Shown one piece after another: positions 8,757 through 18,358 of a stretch of DNA of 64,000 nucleotides. Below the pieces are notes generated by a model that did no database searches, was not told the origin of the DNA, and was given only the letters and a program-made list of their open reading frames with translations. Origin of the DNA: Sulfurimonas gotlandica GD1 (GTDB lineage Bacteria > Campylobacterota > Campylobacteria > Campylobacterales > Sulfurimonadaceae); the NCBI RefSeq assembly GCF_000242915.1, contig NZ_AFRZ01000001.1, positions 1-64,000 of the forward strand. The letters run 5' to 3'. The position numbers and the translations under genes are program-made. The number at the start of each line of letters is the position of its first letter. Within the stretch, counting starts at the first letter, position 1.

Positions 8757-11116
8757 TTATTTATCAAATACTCTATGATGGTAACGATTCAGGTCAAATA
8801 ATCCTGCTTCATGAGGATTATCTTTGTAAAATCTTTCTTGAAACCAGTCATAATTTTGCCAAAAATCATCATCTCCACGATTGATGCCATACTTCAAAAA
8901 CTTATTTATATACTTTTTACTTCCGTCATAATTATGTAACATATCAAAAAAGTCCGGTAAATCTTGATAATCTACTACCATAAATAGGTTTGGGTATGAA
9001 CCGACAAAACCTTCAACAAAATCAAACTCATCCTTAGAAGCATCTAAACTATCATCCTCATCAAACATAAATGAGACATTGTCATGCCATCTATTAACAA
9101 CTGCAGAGACTACCACATCTTTATTATTTGGTGTGTTCTTAATTCTGATAAATGCTAAATTTGAGCTTTGTCCACTCACAACTCTAATAAATGCTAAACC
9201 TGGTTTAAACATAGACTTGAATGCTTGTTGATAATCAGCATGTTTTTCATAAACTTTTGGAAGTTTTGGTATTCTCTCGTTTGCATAAAAGTAATTTAAC
9301 TTATCAAAAGCGATTCCACAAGATTTTAAAAGATGTTTGTCTACCACTTTCTCTATCAACTCTCTTTTTGAATCAACTTTTTTATATTTTATCGCTGTAA
9401 TATTTTTTGATAAAAAGTGTTCCTCTTTATTTTCAGAATTCAAATACCATGAAGCAAATAGTTCTTCTCTATCCTCTTTAGGCAAAAGATTTATAAAATT
9501 GCTCTCACCCTCCACTCTTAACCTATTCATATAACGGCGTGTAGAGATTTGGTGACCTACATTTCCGTAAATGTCAAAACCAGCGACAAGAGCGTAATAT
9601 ATTCTCTCAAACAGAGGATAGTCTATCACCCATGCAGTTCTAGGAAGTCCACCTAAGGCACCTTTGTGAACAGAGGCACTGTCAAAGTGTCTATAAATTG
9701 TTAAAAAAGGAACACTAGTAGAATTGTCACCTCTCCAAATGCTATCAATACCTAAACCATTTTTATATGTTGCATCGTATAGTTCTTGTCTGTTTTTATT
9801 GTATTTTACTGCTGAGTCTATATAGATATCACTAAAAGATTTTAAAAGCCGTACTGTACTTCCATCTTCTATTGGCATCTTGAGATTCTCAAATTCTTTA
9901 GTTAAAAAACTTTGATTCTTAAGTGATAAATCATATTCTGGATCCATAAACATAACCCAAAAATTATCTTGTATAACATTTAAAGCAATCTGTCCTTTAC
10001 AAACAGGACCTCTAATAAAAGTTCTTATTACATACTCAGAGTTATCGAGTAAAAACTTATATCTAGAAGCTTCTGGAATCTGAGAAAATACTCTAAAAGG
10101 TTCTGCATTAAACTTTGTTTTATAACCGACTACATAAGGGTTTTCATTCCATTTAGGCTCTATAAAAAGTTCTTTATATCTTTCTAACTTCTCAGCATCT
10201 AAGTCATAGACCATATGTGTTTTATAGACTATAGTAGAGTGTATTTTTCTAAAACGGTAGTAAAACTTTTCTACTTCTGGATCGTCGTATGGACGAACTG
10301 TTGGAATAATATCTATGGCTTGAGGCGACGGAGTTTTTGAGCGTACTAACTCAAAAAATTCATCTGGTGAGCTTTTAAATGAGAGATGCGCCAAAAGAGA
10401 TGCTCATATATATATCTGGCACTCATAACGTGTTTAGCATCTGGATTATTTAAAAATATCTCAAATTCTTCTATATCTTTTTGTGCTACTTTTGAAGCTA
10501 CTTTTGAGGGTGTAATTTCAGATGCACTTGGAGCTGGTGCACCTTGACCTAGCCACTCTTTAATAGTTTTAAATTCATCTTTACTCAGTGGAGGAAAACC
10601 AAATGGCATACCTTGATGAGGATTATCATCTAAAAACTCTGCTAATTCTTCTCTGTTTTTTGAACATGTCAAGTCATCACTCTCACTAAAGTAATCACCT
10701 TCACTTTTTGGATTTCTCATCTTGTGATCTAGTAGAAGTAACATCATAGAGTTATTAGATCCCATTTGAGCATCACTATCAAGAACACTGTTAAAGTCTT
10801 TTTCTCTCCACTCTTTGGTATTTTTAGCATCTATAAATAATCTTGATGGATCTTGAGCTAATAACCTCTCAGCAAGATAGACCTTGTCTTTTGAAGCACC
10901 TCTATCAATACCCTCGAAAGAACTAAGCTTTAACTGACAAGGAGAGTTATAACATGAGTGACATACAACACATCGCTTGTCCAGTATTGGTTTAACCTCT
11001 TTTAAATAATCTATCCTAGCCTGAGGGGCAGTTACCTCTACAGGTTTTAAAGGCTCTACACTACATCCACTAAAAACACTCAAGATAAACGGTATAAAAA
11101 ATAAATAATTACGCAT
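8757..11116 (-). pseudogene. cti: Fatty acid cis/trans isomerase, split by a one-base frameshift
   Basis: Cti is a periplasmic haem enzyme that turns cis-unsaturated membrane fatty acids into trans forms under membrane stress. The first reading frame (11116-10346) has a lipoprotein-like signal (FILSVFSGCS), the haem site CVVCHSCYNSPCQL, and ends in the conserved ARYIYEHLF. The second (from about 10394 to 8757) continues with LAHLSFKSSPDEFFELVR to the end of the family. Adding one T in the run of four (plus-strand AAAA 10393-10396) joins them as YIYEHLFLAHLSF, giving about 787 residues, the usual Cti size. Both halves are otherwise intact. So it is either a very recent mutation, a sequencing error, or slippage. 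The start overlaps the sirtuin stop by 8 bases. Confidence 0.85.
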
Positions 11117-11816
11117 CTGCTAAAAATTCCTCTATATATTCAGATATTTCACCAATAGCTTCTGTAGCCTTGGCATAATAAACTTTTGTAAAATAACTAT
11201 CATCAATAGCATTACTCGGTTCCAAGTTGTTTAGTATTGACTTATCTGTAAGTTGTGCAAAATATGTAACATCCAAGACATTTCCGCTAGTACCTATAAT
11301 AACTATAAGTTCACATCTATTTAATTCTTGTGTAAGCTTTTGATACTCTGGAGCTGCTTCACCAAAGAAGACAATATTTGGTCTCAGACTTCCTCCACAG
11401 CTTGGACACTGAGTTGCAAAACTCTCCTGAGGCTGATAAGCTATGTCAAATATCTCATCACAATCTCTGCATCTTAACTCTCTTATAAATCCATGCAGAT
11501 GAACAATCTCATTCTCTTTCATACCAGCTTTTTCAAACATATCATCTATATTTTGAGTTAGCACTGAGATTTCATTAGGATACTTTTGTTTTAACTCAGC
11601 TATCACTTTATGCGCATAATTAGGAGTCTTATCTTTAATATCAGCTCTTCTTGCATCATAAAACTTTATTGTAGCTTCACCATTAGTATCCAGACATCCC
11701 GCACTGCAGACATCTTCAATGCGGTGTTTCTCCCATAGTCCATCACTGTCTCTAAAAGTAGAGATGCCTGACTCAGCACTTATACCTGCACCGGAGAGAA
11801 TTAAAACTTTTGACAT
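11109..11816 (-). CDS. cobB: Sir2-type NAD-dependent protein deacylase
   Basis: Removes acyl groups from lysines using NAD. The NAD fold motif GAGISAESGISTFR, TQNIDD, the catalytic histidine in HLHG, and a four-cysteine zinc site (CRDC and CPSC) are all present. YDARR carries the Tyr and Arg of class III sirtuins, which in E. coli CobB permit desuccinylation. The frame reaches 11903, but the ATG at 11816 fits the family start (MSKVLILSGAGIS) and has an AAAGGA ribosome binding site. About 235 residues. Its end overlaps the start of cti, so the two are probably co-transcribed. Confidence 0.93.
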   Translation of the reverse strand: MSKVLILSGAGISAESGISTFRDSDGLWEKHRIEDVCSAGCLDTNGEATIKFYDARRADIKDKTPNYAHKVIAELKQKYPNEISVLTQNIDDMFEKAGMKENEIVHLHGFIRELRCRDCDEIFDIAYQPQESFATQCPSCGGSLRPNIVFFGEAAPEYQKLTQELNRCELIVIIGTSGNVLDVTYFAQLTDKSILNNLEPSNAIDDSYFTKVYYAKATEAIGEISEYIEEFLADA

Positions 11817-11895
11817 GCAATATCCTTTAGAACATTGTATTTTATTAATAGTTAAAATTAGTTTATGTACAATGAGAGAACGAAGGAAATACAAT

Positions 11896-13164
11896 ATGCA
11901 CAATTATAAACGTGAGATTTCTATTCTTTATGTTGAAAATGAAAAAGATATTATGGAAAGTTATGCAAAAGAACTCCAAAAAGTATCACAAAATCTTTTT
12001 ACAGCAGACAATGGTGAGGAAGGTTTAAAGCTCTATAAAAAGCATAAACCAGATATTATTATCAGCGATATGAATGGTCTGGAAATGACGAAAGCTATAA
12101 AAGAGATTGATGAAAATGCAAATGTTATCTTTACCACAACCAACAATGAAAGTGCTTATCTACTAGAAGCGATTAAACTACATGTTGAAGGTTATCTTTT
12201 AAAACCTGTTGAAAAAAAGCTACTCTTAAAAATAGTTAAAAAACTCTCAAGAACAATTATTCTTGAAAAAGAGAACAAAGAGCAAAGAGAGCTGCTACAG
12301 TATATTATTGATTCTGAAAACAGCATTACTATCATTACAAATACTACGAATATATCATTTGCAAGTAAATCGTTTTTGAGCTTCTTTGGTGCATCTACAA
12401 TTCAAGAATTCAAGCAGAAATTTCCAATACTTCTAGATATATTTTCAAACTCAGATGACTTGATTAATAAGTTCAGCATAACACAAAGCATGAAAAACAA
12501 TATAGATTTTTATGAGTTTATACATAACATAGATGAATCATCAAGAGTTGTAACACTTAAAAATATAGACAATGAAGAGAAATCTTTATATATAAATATA
12601 TCAAAAATTAACGATTTAAACTACCTTATAAACTTTACTGACATAACTAAACTAACACAAGAAAAAGAAGCTACAGAACTAAAGCTTTATCAAGACTCTT
12701 TAACAGGAATCAATAATAGAGAAAAATTTGAAGAGGTAATTTACTACGAACTAAAACAGTCTAAAAGATATAATCGTTCTCTTAGTCTAGCTATTTTAGA
12801 TATTGACAAATTTAAAGACTTTAATGATACATATGGCCACCTAATAGGTGATGAAGTTCTAATCATGCTGAGTGAAGAAATACAAAAACACACTAGAGAG
12901 AGTGATTTATTTGCTAGATGGGGTGGAGAAGAGTTTGTACTACTTTTTAGTAATACAAACTTGCAAAATGCAATGAATCTTGCAGAAAATTTTAGACAAA
13001 TCATTGAAAAACTAAAACACAAATCTGCAGGCAGTGTAACTGTAAGTTTTGGACTTACAGAGTACAAGAAAGGTGATACCCTAAAATCAATGTTCAAACG
13101 AGCTGACGATGCTCTATATGAAGCGAAAAACAGTGGTAGAAACTGTATAAGAAGTATCTCTTAG
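11896..13164 (+). CDS. Receiver-GGDEF response regulator (diguanylate cyclase)
   Basis: Predicted to make cyclic di-GMP. Residues 1-115 form a receiver with acidic residues after LYVEN, Asp58 as phospho-acceptor, Thr80-81 and Lys103. A PAS-like linker lies at about 135-245. The GGDEF domain occupies about 260-422 with an intact GGEEF active site and an RESD inhibitory site five residues before it. The receiver lacks about five residues directly after Asp58: SDMNGLEM where the family has SDxxMPxMxGLEM. The start at 11896 follows GAAGGA; longer readings run into the divergent sirtuin gene. It ends at a hairpin shared with the convergent chemoreceptor gene. Confidence 0.9.
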   Translation: MHNYKREISILYVENEKDIMESYAKELQKVSQNLFTADNGEEGLKLYKKHKPDIIISDMNGLEMTKAIKEIDENANVIFTTTNNESAYLLEAIKLHVEGYLLKPVEKKLLLKIVKKLSRTIILEKENKEQRELLQYIIDSENSITIITNTTNISFASKSFLSFFGASTIQEFKQKFPILLDIFSNSDDLINKFSITQSMKNNIDFYEFIHNIDESSRVVTLKNIDNEEKSLYINISKINDLNYLINFTDITKLTQEKEATELKLYQDSLTGINNREKFEEVIYYELKQSKRYNRSLSLAILDIDKFKDFNDTYGHLIGDEVLIMLSEEIQKHTRESDLFARWGGEEFVLLFSNTNLQNAMNLAENFRQIIEKLKHKSAGSVTVSFGLTEYKKGDTLKSMFKRADDALYEAKNSGRNCIRSIS

Positions 13165-13183
13165 ACAGATAAAACGAAATTTT

Positions 13184-13224
13184 AAATATATGGTAGAGTT
13201 TTAAAACCCTCCCATATATTTTTA
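13184..13224. terminator. Bidirectional hairpin terminator between convergent genes
   Basis: A perfect 10-bp inverted repeat, aaatatatgg (13184-13193) and ccatatattt (13212-13221), encloses an 18-base loop and is followed by T-rich sequence. It lies in the 62-bp gap between the cyclase stop and the chemoreceptor stop, and can serve both strands. Confidence 0.7.
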
Positions 13225-13226
13225 TA

Positions 13227-15353
13227 TTATTTAGAAACTATACTATCAAGGATAGCAAACATCTCTTTAGATTTAAGTTCAGTATCTTTAAATAGTGCAA
13301 CTATCTCGTCTGAGTTAATTGTGTTGTCATTTTCAATCATTTTCATAACTTTAGCTATGTTTTCATGAACTCCATTGTGAGGTTTAGAAAGAGAAGAAAA
13401 AGCACCGTTACTACCGAAATTCTCTTTACCATCTTTGTTATACCACTTGCCAAGACCACAAGCATTATGATCTCCTAGAGACGGTACAGATTTTCCTTCA
13501 AAGACTGATGAGTAAGTATAGTTTTTATAAACCATATGCTCAAGTTTAGCCATGTTTACAAATAGTTCATGACCAATAACTGTATTATCTTCAGTAATTC
13601 TTCCAGAGTTAACAATAAGCTCACCAAGAATATCTTTAAACTGATCAAGTTTAGCTTGTGATGAGTGAGCATGTCCTTCGATAAGCTCACTATTTTCTGA
13701 CATACTCATAGAGTTTTGTTTAAGCACACTAATATTTGCTTCAACTTCACTAGTAGCTTTTTGAGTACGTTCTGCAAGTTTTCTAACTTCATCAGCAACA
13801 ACAGCAAACCCACGACCATGTTCGCCGGCACGAGCAGCTTCAATGGCAGCATTTAGTGCCAGTAAGTTTGTCTGATCAGAGATATCTTTAATAAGTGATA
13901 TAACATTAAAAATCTCTTCAACATTTGCATTTAACTGCTCAGAAGAAACTCTTGATTCACTAATCATCTCAGTAATATTTGATATAGTACTTATAATCTC
14001 GTCTGTAGAAACTGTAACTTTAGAGATAACATCTTCAGTCTCTTTATTAAGTTCGTTAACACTGTTTACATTCTCAACATTTTTCTTCATACTATCGCTT
14101 AGATTGTTAGCGTTATCAATCGCTCCGCGAATCATCTCATCTGAAAGTGCTAAGGTTAATTTGTTTTTATCCATACTATGCTGAACAGCTTTTTCAGATT
14201 CAACTGCTCTTAGAGCCTCTGCCTTAGCTTCATTTGACAATACTTGAACCTTATCTAAGAACCTATTAAAACTGGTACTGGCATGTCCTAATTCATCTCC
14301 AGATTTTACTGGTAGTCTTTTTGAAAGATCTGCATCTCCTTGAGCAAGCTCTATGGCAACTTCGTCAAGATTTAAGATAGGATTTACTACAGCAATCTTA
14401 ATAACTATAATTAAAAATACCAAGATAAAAAGGTCTATCATAGCCATTACATACACTTGTCTCATCAGTGAGTCTTCTGATTGAGAGATAACACTATTAA
14501 CATTTGCAACAGTATTACCTATCAAAGCATAACCAACAACTCTATCAGAGAAGTCTTTTATTGGTTCAGATACTACGAAATAATTACCTGCTTGTTGAAA
14601 AGAAGTTGTATTAGATATATCTATATTTTTCAGGTCTTTGATAAATCCCTGATCTACAACTTTTTCTTTTACCGCTAGAGTATAGTTTCCTATTTTAGGA
14701 GCCGATTCTAATGCTGTTGCAGTAGATAAAAAATCATTTTTCATCACGATTGCAATTTCATATCCAGCACTACTTCTTGCATGCTTAACTATAGAGTTTA
14801 AACCTTGCATAAACTCAACTGATCCAATATAATCACCTTTGTCAAATATTGGAGCTATACCACGTAAAACCAGACCTGCACGACCAAGTTCTATATCAAC
14901 AATTGGTTTTTTGTTCTCTTTTACATTTACAATTGTCTTTCTAAATGAACTTAAATCATCACCAAACTTTTCTGGTTTCCAAGCTCTTAAAAAACTATGT
15001 ACTTTAGCATCATGAATATGAATCTTGATATTCTTGTAATTTGTATGCTCTTTGAACTCTTTAGATATTAATCCAAGTCCTTCAATAGCTATATTTCTGT
15101 CATTCTCTTTTAAAGCACGTATAACATCGTAGTTTTTTGCGATATTGATTGCATTAGTAAGACCAATATTCTCTTTAGACTGAATAGATTCTTTATACAA
15201 AGAACGAAGTGATTTTTCTTGAGTTTTATGTACATTTTCTTTCATTTCATCAATAGAATAAAAATAATTCATTATGATAATAATAAATCCAAAAATTATT
15301 GACGCAACTAGCGGAATGTGAATTTTTTTACTGATAGAGAGGTTGTTGAGCAT
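13227..15353 (-). CDS. Methyl-accepting chemotaxis protein with periplasmic double-Cache and C-terminal CZB domain
   Basis: A 708-residue chemoreceptor. It has a membrane helix at about 10-28 and a periplasmic sensing region to about 300 with a Cache_3-like [19 protein letters not shown] motif. A second membrane helix and a HAMP segment follow ([21 protein letters not shown]). The signalling hairpin has [20 protein letters not shown] near its tip. The C-terminus is a CZB zinc-binding domain (conserved His before [23 protein letters not shown]), a type linked to hypochlorous acid or zinc sensing and to cytoplasmic localisation of signals. ATG 15353 is chosen over 15374 because AAAAGGAT precedes it. 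The sensor half resembles the stand-alone protein at 62805-63899. Confidence 0.92.
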   Translation of the reverse strand: MLNNLSISKKIHIPLVASIIFGFIIIIMNYFYSIDEMKENVHKTQEKSLRSLYKESIQSKENIGLTNAINIAKNYDVIRALKENDRNIAIEGLGLISKEFKEHTNYKNIKIHIHDAKVHSFLRAWKPEKFGDDLSSFRKTIVNVKENKKPIVDIELGRAGLVLRGIAPIFDKGDYIGSVEFMQGLNSIVKHARSSAGYEIAIVMKNDFLSTATALESAPKIGNYTLAVKEKVVDQGFIKDLKNIDISNTTSFQQAGNYFVVSEPIKDFSDRVVGYALIGNTVANVNSVISQSEDSLMRQVYVMAMIDLFILVFLIIVIKIAVVNPILNLDEVAIELAQGDADLSKRLPVKSGDELGHASTSFNRFLDKVQVLSNEAKAEALRAVESEKAVQHSMDKNKLTLALSDEMIRGAIDNANNLSDSMKKNVENVNSVNELNKETEDVISKVTVSTDEIISTISNITEMISESRVSSEQLNANVEEIFNVISLIKDISDQTNLLALNAAIEAARAGEHGRGFAVVADEVRKLAERTQKATSEVEANISVLKQNSMSMSENSELIEGHAHSSQAKLDQFKDILGELIVNSGRITEDNTVIGHELFVNMAKLEHMVYKNYTYSSVFEGKSVPSLGDHNACGLGKWYNKDGKENFGSNGAFSSLSKPHNGVHENIAKVMKMIENDNTINSDEIVALFKDTELKSKEMFAILDSIVSK

Positions 15354-15419
15354 TTTTATCCTTTTAGGCAACATATTGTCATTATTTCACAATTGTACTT
15401 AAAAGTGCTTTATTTATTC

Positions 15420-15707
15420 TTACTCAGATTTTTTAAAAGTAACTTGAAAGTCTCCACTATCAAGCTCTACTGCTTCATGTGATATTGTGAAAGGTATTCT
15501 TTCATAAAGAGGAAAAGGCTCGTGAAAAAAGATACCAACAAGTCTATCATTATTACTTTTTAAAAGGCTAAGTCCTTTGATTGTGTTAATCATTGGTTCT
15601 GGAGGATTGCACTCTGTTGCGTTAAACTCAAAAAATGTCAAACCATCTTGTTCATATGTATAAAATGGAAGTGTCGTACCTGGGACTTCAACTAGCTTTT
15701 TTTTCAA
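15420..15707 (-). CDS. Small protein of unknown function
   Basis: A 95-residue soluble protein with a proline-rich middle (NATECNPPEPMINTI) and a C-terminal beta-like stretch. No family recognised. It appears to start with TTG at 15705-15707, eight bases after AAAGG, inside the end of the preceding gene. The 20-base overlap implies translational coupling and a shared role with that neighbour. Confidence 0.55.
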   Translation of the reverse strand: MKKKLVEVPGTTLPFYTYEQDGLTFFEFNATECNPPEPMINTIKGLSLLKSNNDRLVGIFFHEPFPLYERIPFTISHEAVELDSGDFQVTFKKSE

Positions 15708-16044
15708 ATTCTAAACCTTTTTTTGCTGTATATACATAGCTATTGTAGCTATCGCTCCACTCAAAATACTTTGATACTTTTTCAAAAGCTTTTAATACTA
15801 TTGTATTATGCGAATCATGATTGTAGATTGTTATAGGAGTGTGATAATATCTGTTATATGACTCAATTGGATGCAGAATTAATTCCTGCCATGAGATCTC
15901 TATCTTTCCATCATATGGTTCAAATGGGACAGTTGAAATAATAGTCTTGTTTGTTATTTTGCATCTAAAATGACAAACCACATAGAACCTATCTATCTTA
16001 ACAAATTCCAAAAGTGGAGTTATATTTTTATGATTTATTGGCAT
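15688..16044 (-). CDS. Small protein of unknown function
   Basis: A 118-residue protein without signal peptide or membrane helix, rich in aromatic residues and histidine (FYVVCHFRCKITNKT, FEWSDSYNSYVY). The segment VCHFRCKITNKTI followed by FEPYDGKIEISW looks like a small beta-barrel domain, but I cannot name it. It overlaps the next small gene by 20 bases. The ribosome binding site for the ATG at 16044 is poorly spaced (AGGAT directly before it), so the exact start is uncertain. Confidence 0.55.
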   Translation of the reverse strand: MPINHKNITPLLEFVKIDRFYVVCHFRCKITNKTIISTVPFEPYDGKIEISWQELILHPIESYNRYYHTPITIYNHDSHNTIVLKAFEKVSKYFEWSDSYNSYVYTAKKGLEFEKKAS

Positions 16045-16100
16045 ATCCTGATACCCTTGAATGAACTATATAAAACAGAAGCAAGAATTATACCATTTTT

Positions 16101-17078
16101 TTAGATAGCAATCTTAATCTCAAAGCATTTTTTGTCTGTATCTAAAAGCTCTACTGAACCGCCGTGAGCCTCAGCAATCTCTCTGCAAAGAACCAGACCT
16201 AAACCGTTACCTTTTACTTTTGTACTCTTAAAAGCTTCAAAAAGCTCTTTTTTATTTTCTATCTCTACACCGCTGTCATAGATGTAAAACTTATGATAAA
16301 ACCCATCATTTTCATAGACAACTTCTATGCTTCCCTCTTCGTTATCATCACACTCGATTGCATCTATAGCATTAGCCATGAAGTTTGAAAATAGCATCTC
16401 CAGTAAATCTTTATCTGCATTTAATTTAAAGTCTTTTTCTGGAAATATGAAGCTAATCTCTTTTGAATATCCGTAATATCCAATAGACATATCAATAGAA
16501 TTCTTTAAATCACTCCACATAAATGATCTCGTTGAGACTTCAACTCCTTTGGAAAACATCAAGGTAGCTTTTATGATTCTGTCTATACGATAAACAGACT
16601 TCTGAATCTCTTCTACTATGGCTACATTTTCAGGTAAAACACGTTTTTTTAGAGTTGAACTAAGCAGTGATATAGAACCTATAGGATTTCTTATCTCATG
16701 AGACAGATGAGCTGCCATTTGTCCCATAGTCGCAAGATTTTCTTTTCGTTTTTGCTCAGTTATATCTGTTGCGCTAAGCATGTTCTTATTCTTATAATTA
16801 GAACTTTTAATAAGATATGAGCGAGAGTTAAAGCTTACCTCATAATCATCATTTTTAAACTCTAAAAGTTTTAAAAGTTCCCATAGTTCTCTAGCTTTAG
16901 AGTTTTGTAAAAAAACAGTGTCGTCACTATTTAATATCCATATAGCATTAGGTAAAAACTCTACAACCTTTTCTACTGTATCTTGCAAGTGTGCATAAGA
17001 TGCTTTTAGTTCATTAAACTCTTTTTCAACCTTATATGTTTGCTCTATTAAAAGGTTTAGTTCTTCTGGAGTTACCAT
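16101..17078 (-). CDS. flgS: Flagellar two-component sensor kinase FlgS-like
   Basis: A 325-residue cytoplasmic histidine kinase without membrane helices. Residues 1-40 are coiled coil and about 40-105 a degenerate PAS. The H-box AAHLSHEIRNPIGSISLL has its histidine at residue 127. The N-box (NFMANAIDAIE) and GNGLGLVL ATP-lid follow. The H-box and the downstream RIIKATLMFSKG match FlgS of Campylobacter and Helicobacter (HP0244), which phosphorylates FlgR to switch on sigma-54 flagellar genes. The ATG at 17078 has AAAGG eight bases upstream. It starts 11 bases past the M18 peptidase stop. No flgR is in the window. Confidence 0.85.
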   Translation of the reverse strand: MVTPEELNLLIEQTYKVEKEFNELKASYAHLQDTVEKVVEFLPNAIWILNSDDTVFLQNSKARELWELLKLLEFKNDDYEVSFNSRSYLIKSSNYKNKNMLSATDITEQKRKENLATMGQMAAHLSHEIRNPIGSISLLSSTLKKRVLPENVAIVEEIQKSVYRIDRIIKATLMFSKGVEVSTRSFMWSDLKNSIDMSIGYYGYSKEISFIFPEKDFKLNADKDLLEMLFSNFMANAIDAIECDDNEEGSIEVVYENDGFYHKFYIYDSGVEIENKKELFEAFKSTKVKGNGLGLVLCREIAEAHGGSVELLDTDKKCFEIKIAI

Positions 17079-17088
17079 GTTATGACCT

Positions 17089-18348
17089 TTACTTAAAACC
17101 AAGAATTATTTTATATAAAGAGTGCGCATCATCACTGCCGCAAAGTTCTCTTATGGAGTGCATAGCAAATGTTGGAAGTCCAACATCAAGAGTTTCAATA
17201 CCAAGTCTTGTAGCTGTAATAGGTCCTATTGTGGAGCCACAACCCATATCACTTCTTGTAACAAATTGTTGTATCGGTTCATTAAGCTCAGATGCCACGC
17301 TCATAAACTTTGAAATAGTTTTAGAGTTAGATGCATATCGCTGATTTGCATTTACTTTTACTACACTTCCTTTGTTTATATGCGGAGCATGGTTTGCATC
17401 GTGCTTGCTTGGAAAATTTGGATGGATTGCATGTGCATTGTCAGCAGATATCATCGTTGAAGTTCTTATCATTTGCATATATTCATCATAATCAGCGAAC
17501 ATTCTGCGAAGTGTATTTTCCAAAAATGAACCACTTGCACCTGATGTTGACTCACTTCCAACCTCTTCATGATCACTTGCTATAAAAAGCATAGGTTTAC
17601 TTTCATCTACACTACAGATGCTAAGCATTCCTACATAACAACTAAGAAGATTATCAAGTCTAGCACTAGCAATAAAATCATCACTTAGTCCTACTAAAGA
17701 GGCTTTTTGTGTGTCGTAAAAACTAAGTTCAGATGCATAGAGTTCTTTAACGTCCAGAACATCTACTTTTGAGAGTTGCCACTTTAAAAACTCTTCAAAC
17801 TCAAAGTCATCTGATGTTGTTAAGATTGGACATATATCTGTTTGGTTGTTTACAGTTCTCTCTTTATTTGCTTTTTCATCTAAATGAATTGCAAGAGATG
17901 GGATAATAGCTAGAGCTTTTTTAGCATCTATTAAAGCATCTTTTATCTCGCCCTTGGAGTTTAAGTAAGAAACTCTACCAGCCAAAGACAAATCTCTGTC
18001 AAACCAAGGATTGAGAAGTAAGCCACCATAAGACTCAACTCCAAACTTTACAACTCCATGCTCTTTTATCACAGGATTTGGTTTTAGTTTTAGATTTGGT
18101 GAATCAGTATGAGCACCAACCATAGTGTAATCTTTAGCATCTCTAGGATATGTAAATGCTATAACAGAAGAATCATTACGAGTCACATAGTACTTACTGC
18201 CCTCTTCTAGCTCCCACTTCTCTTCTTCATTTAGTTTTATAAACCCAGCATTTTCAAACATCATTGACATGTTTAAAGTTGCATGAAAAGGTGTAGGAGA
18301 CGCATCTAAGAAACCAAGTAAACCCTCATTAAAATCTTTTTTATCCAT
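17089..18348 (-). CDS. M18-family aminopeptidase
   Basis: A 419-residue zinc metallopeptidase of the aspartyl-aminopeptidase family. Metal-ligand motifs are visible in order: GAHTDSPNLKLKP, the acidic SDHEEVGSES pair, and the C-terminal HSIRELCGSDD with the last histidine ligand. It removes acidic or neutral N-terminal residues from peptides in the cytoplasm. The start ATG at 18348 has AGGAAAT upstream. It lies between dnaE (10-base gap) and flgS, all leftward, probably one transcript. Confidence 0.92.
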   Translation of the reverse strand: MDKKDFNEGLLGFLDASPTPFHATLNMSMMFENAGFIKLNEEEKWELEEGSKYYVTRNDSSVIAFTYPRDAKDYTMVGAHTDSPNLKLKPNPVIKEHGVVKFGVESYGGLLLNPWFDRDLSLAGRVSYLNSKGEIKDALIDAKKALAIIPSLAIHLDEKANKERTVNNQTDICPILTTSDDFEFEEFLKWQLSKVDVLDVKELYASELSFYDTQKASLVGLSDDFIASARLDNLLSCYVGMLSICSVDESKPMLFIASDHEEVGSESTSGASGSFLENTLRRMFADYDEYMQMIRTSTMISADNAHAIHPNFPSKHDANHAPHINKGSVVKVNANQRYASNSKTISKFMSVASELNEPIQQFVTRSDMGCGSTIGPITATRLGIETLDVGLPTFAMHSIRELCGSDDAHSLYKIILGFK

Positions 18349-18358
18349 TTAAAATTTC

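Noticed and set aside
8757-10394. Second half of cti as a separate gene starting at TTG 10394
   Set aside because: No ribosome binding site; the translation continues a conserved segment from the other frame without a gap, so it is the rest of a frameshifted gene.
12744-13097. Minus-strand frame opposite the diguanylate cyclase
   Set aside because: Overlaps the conserved GGDEF domain entirely; no start signal.
13227-15353. Aerotaxis or energy-taxis receptor
   Set aside because: No PAS or haem motif is visible; the input is double-Cache and the C-terminus is CZB, so only those are reported.
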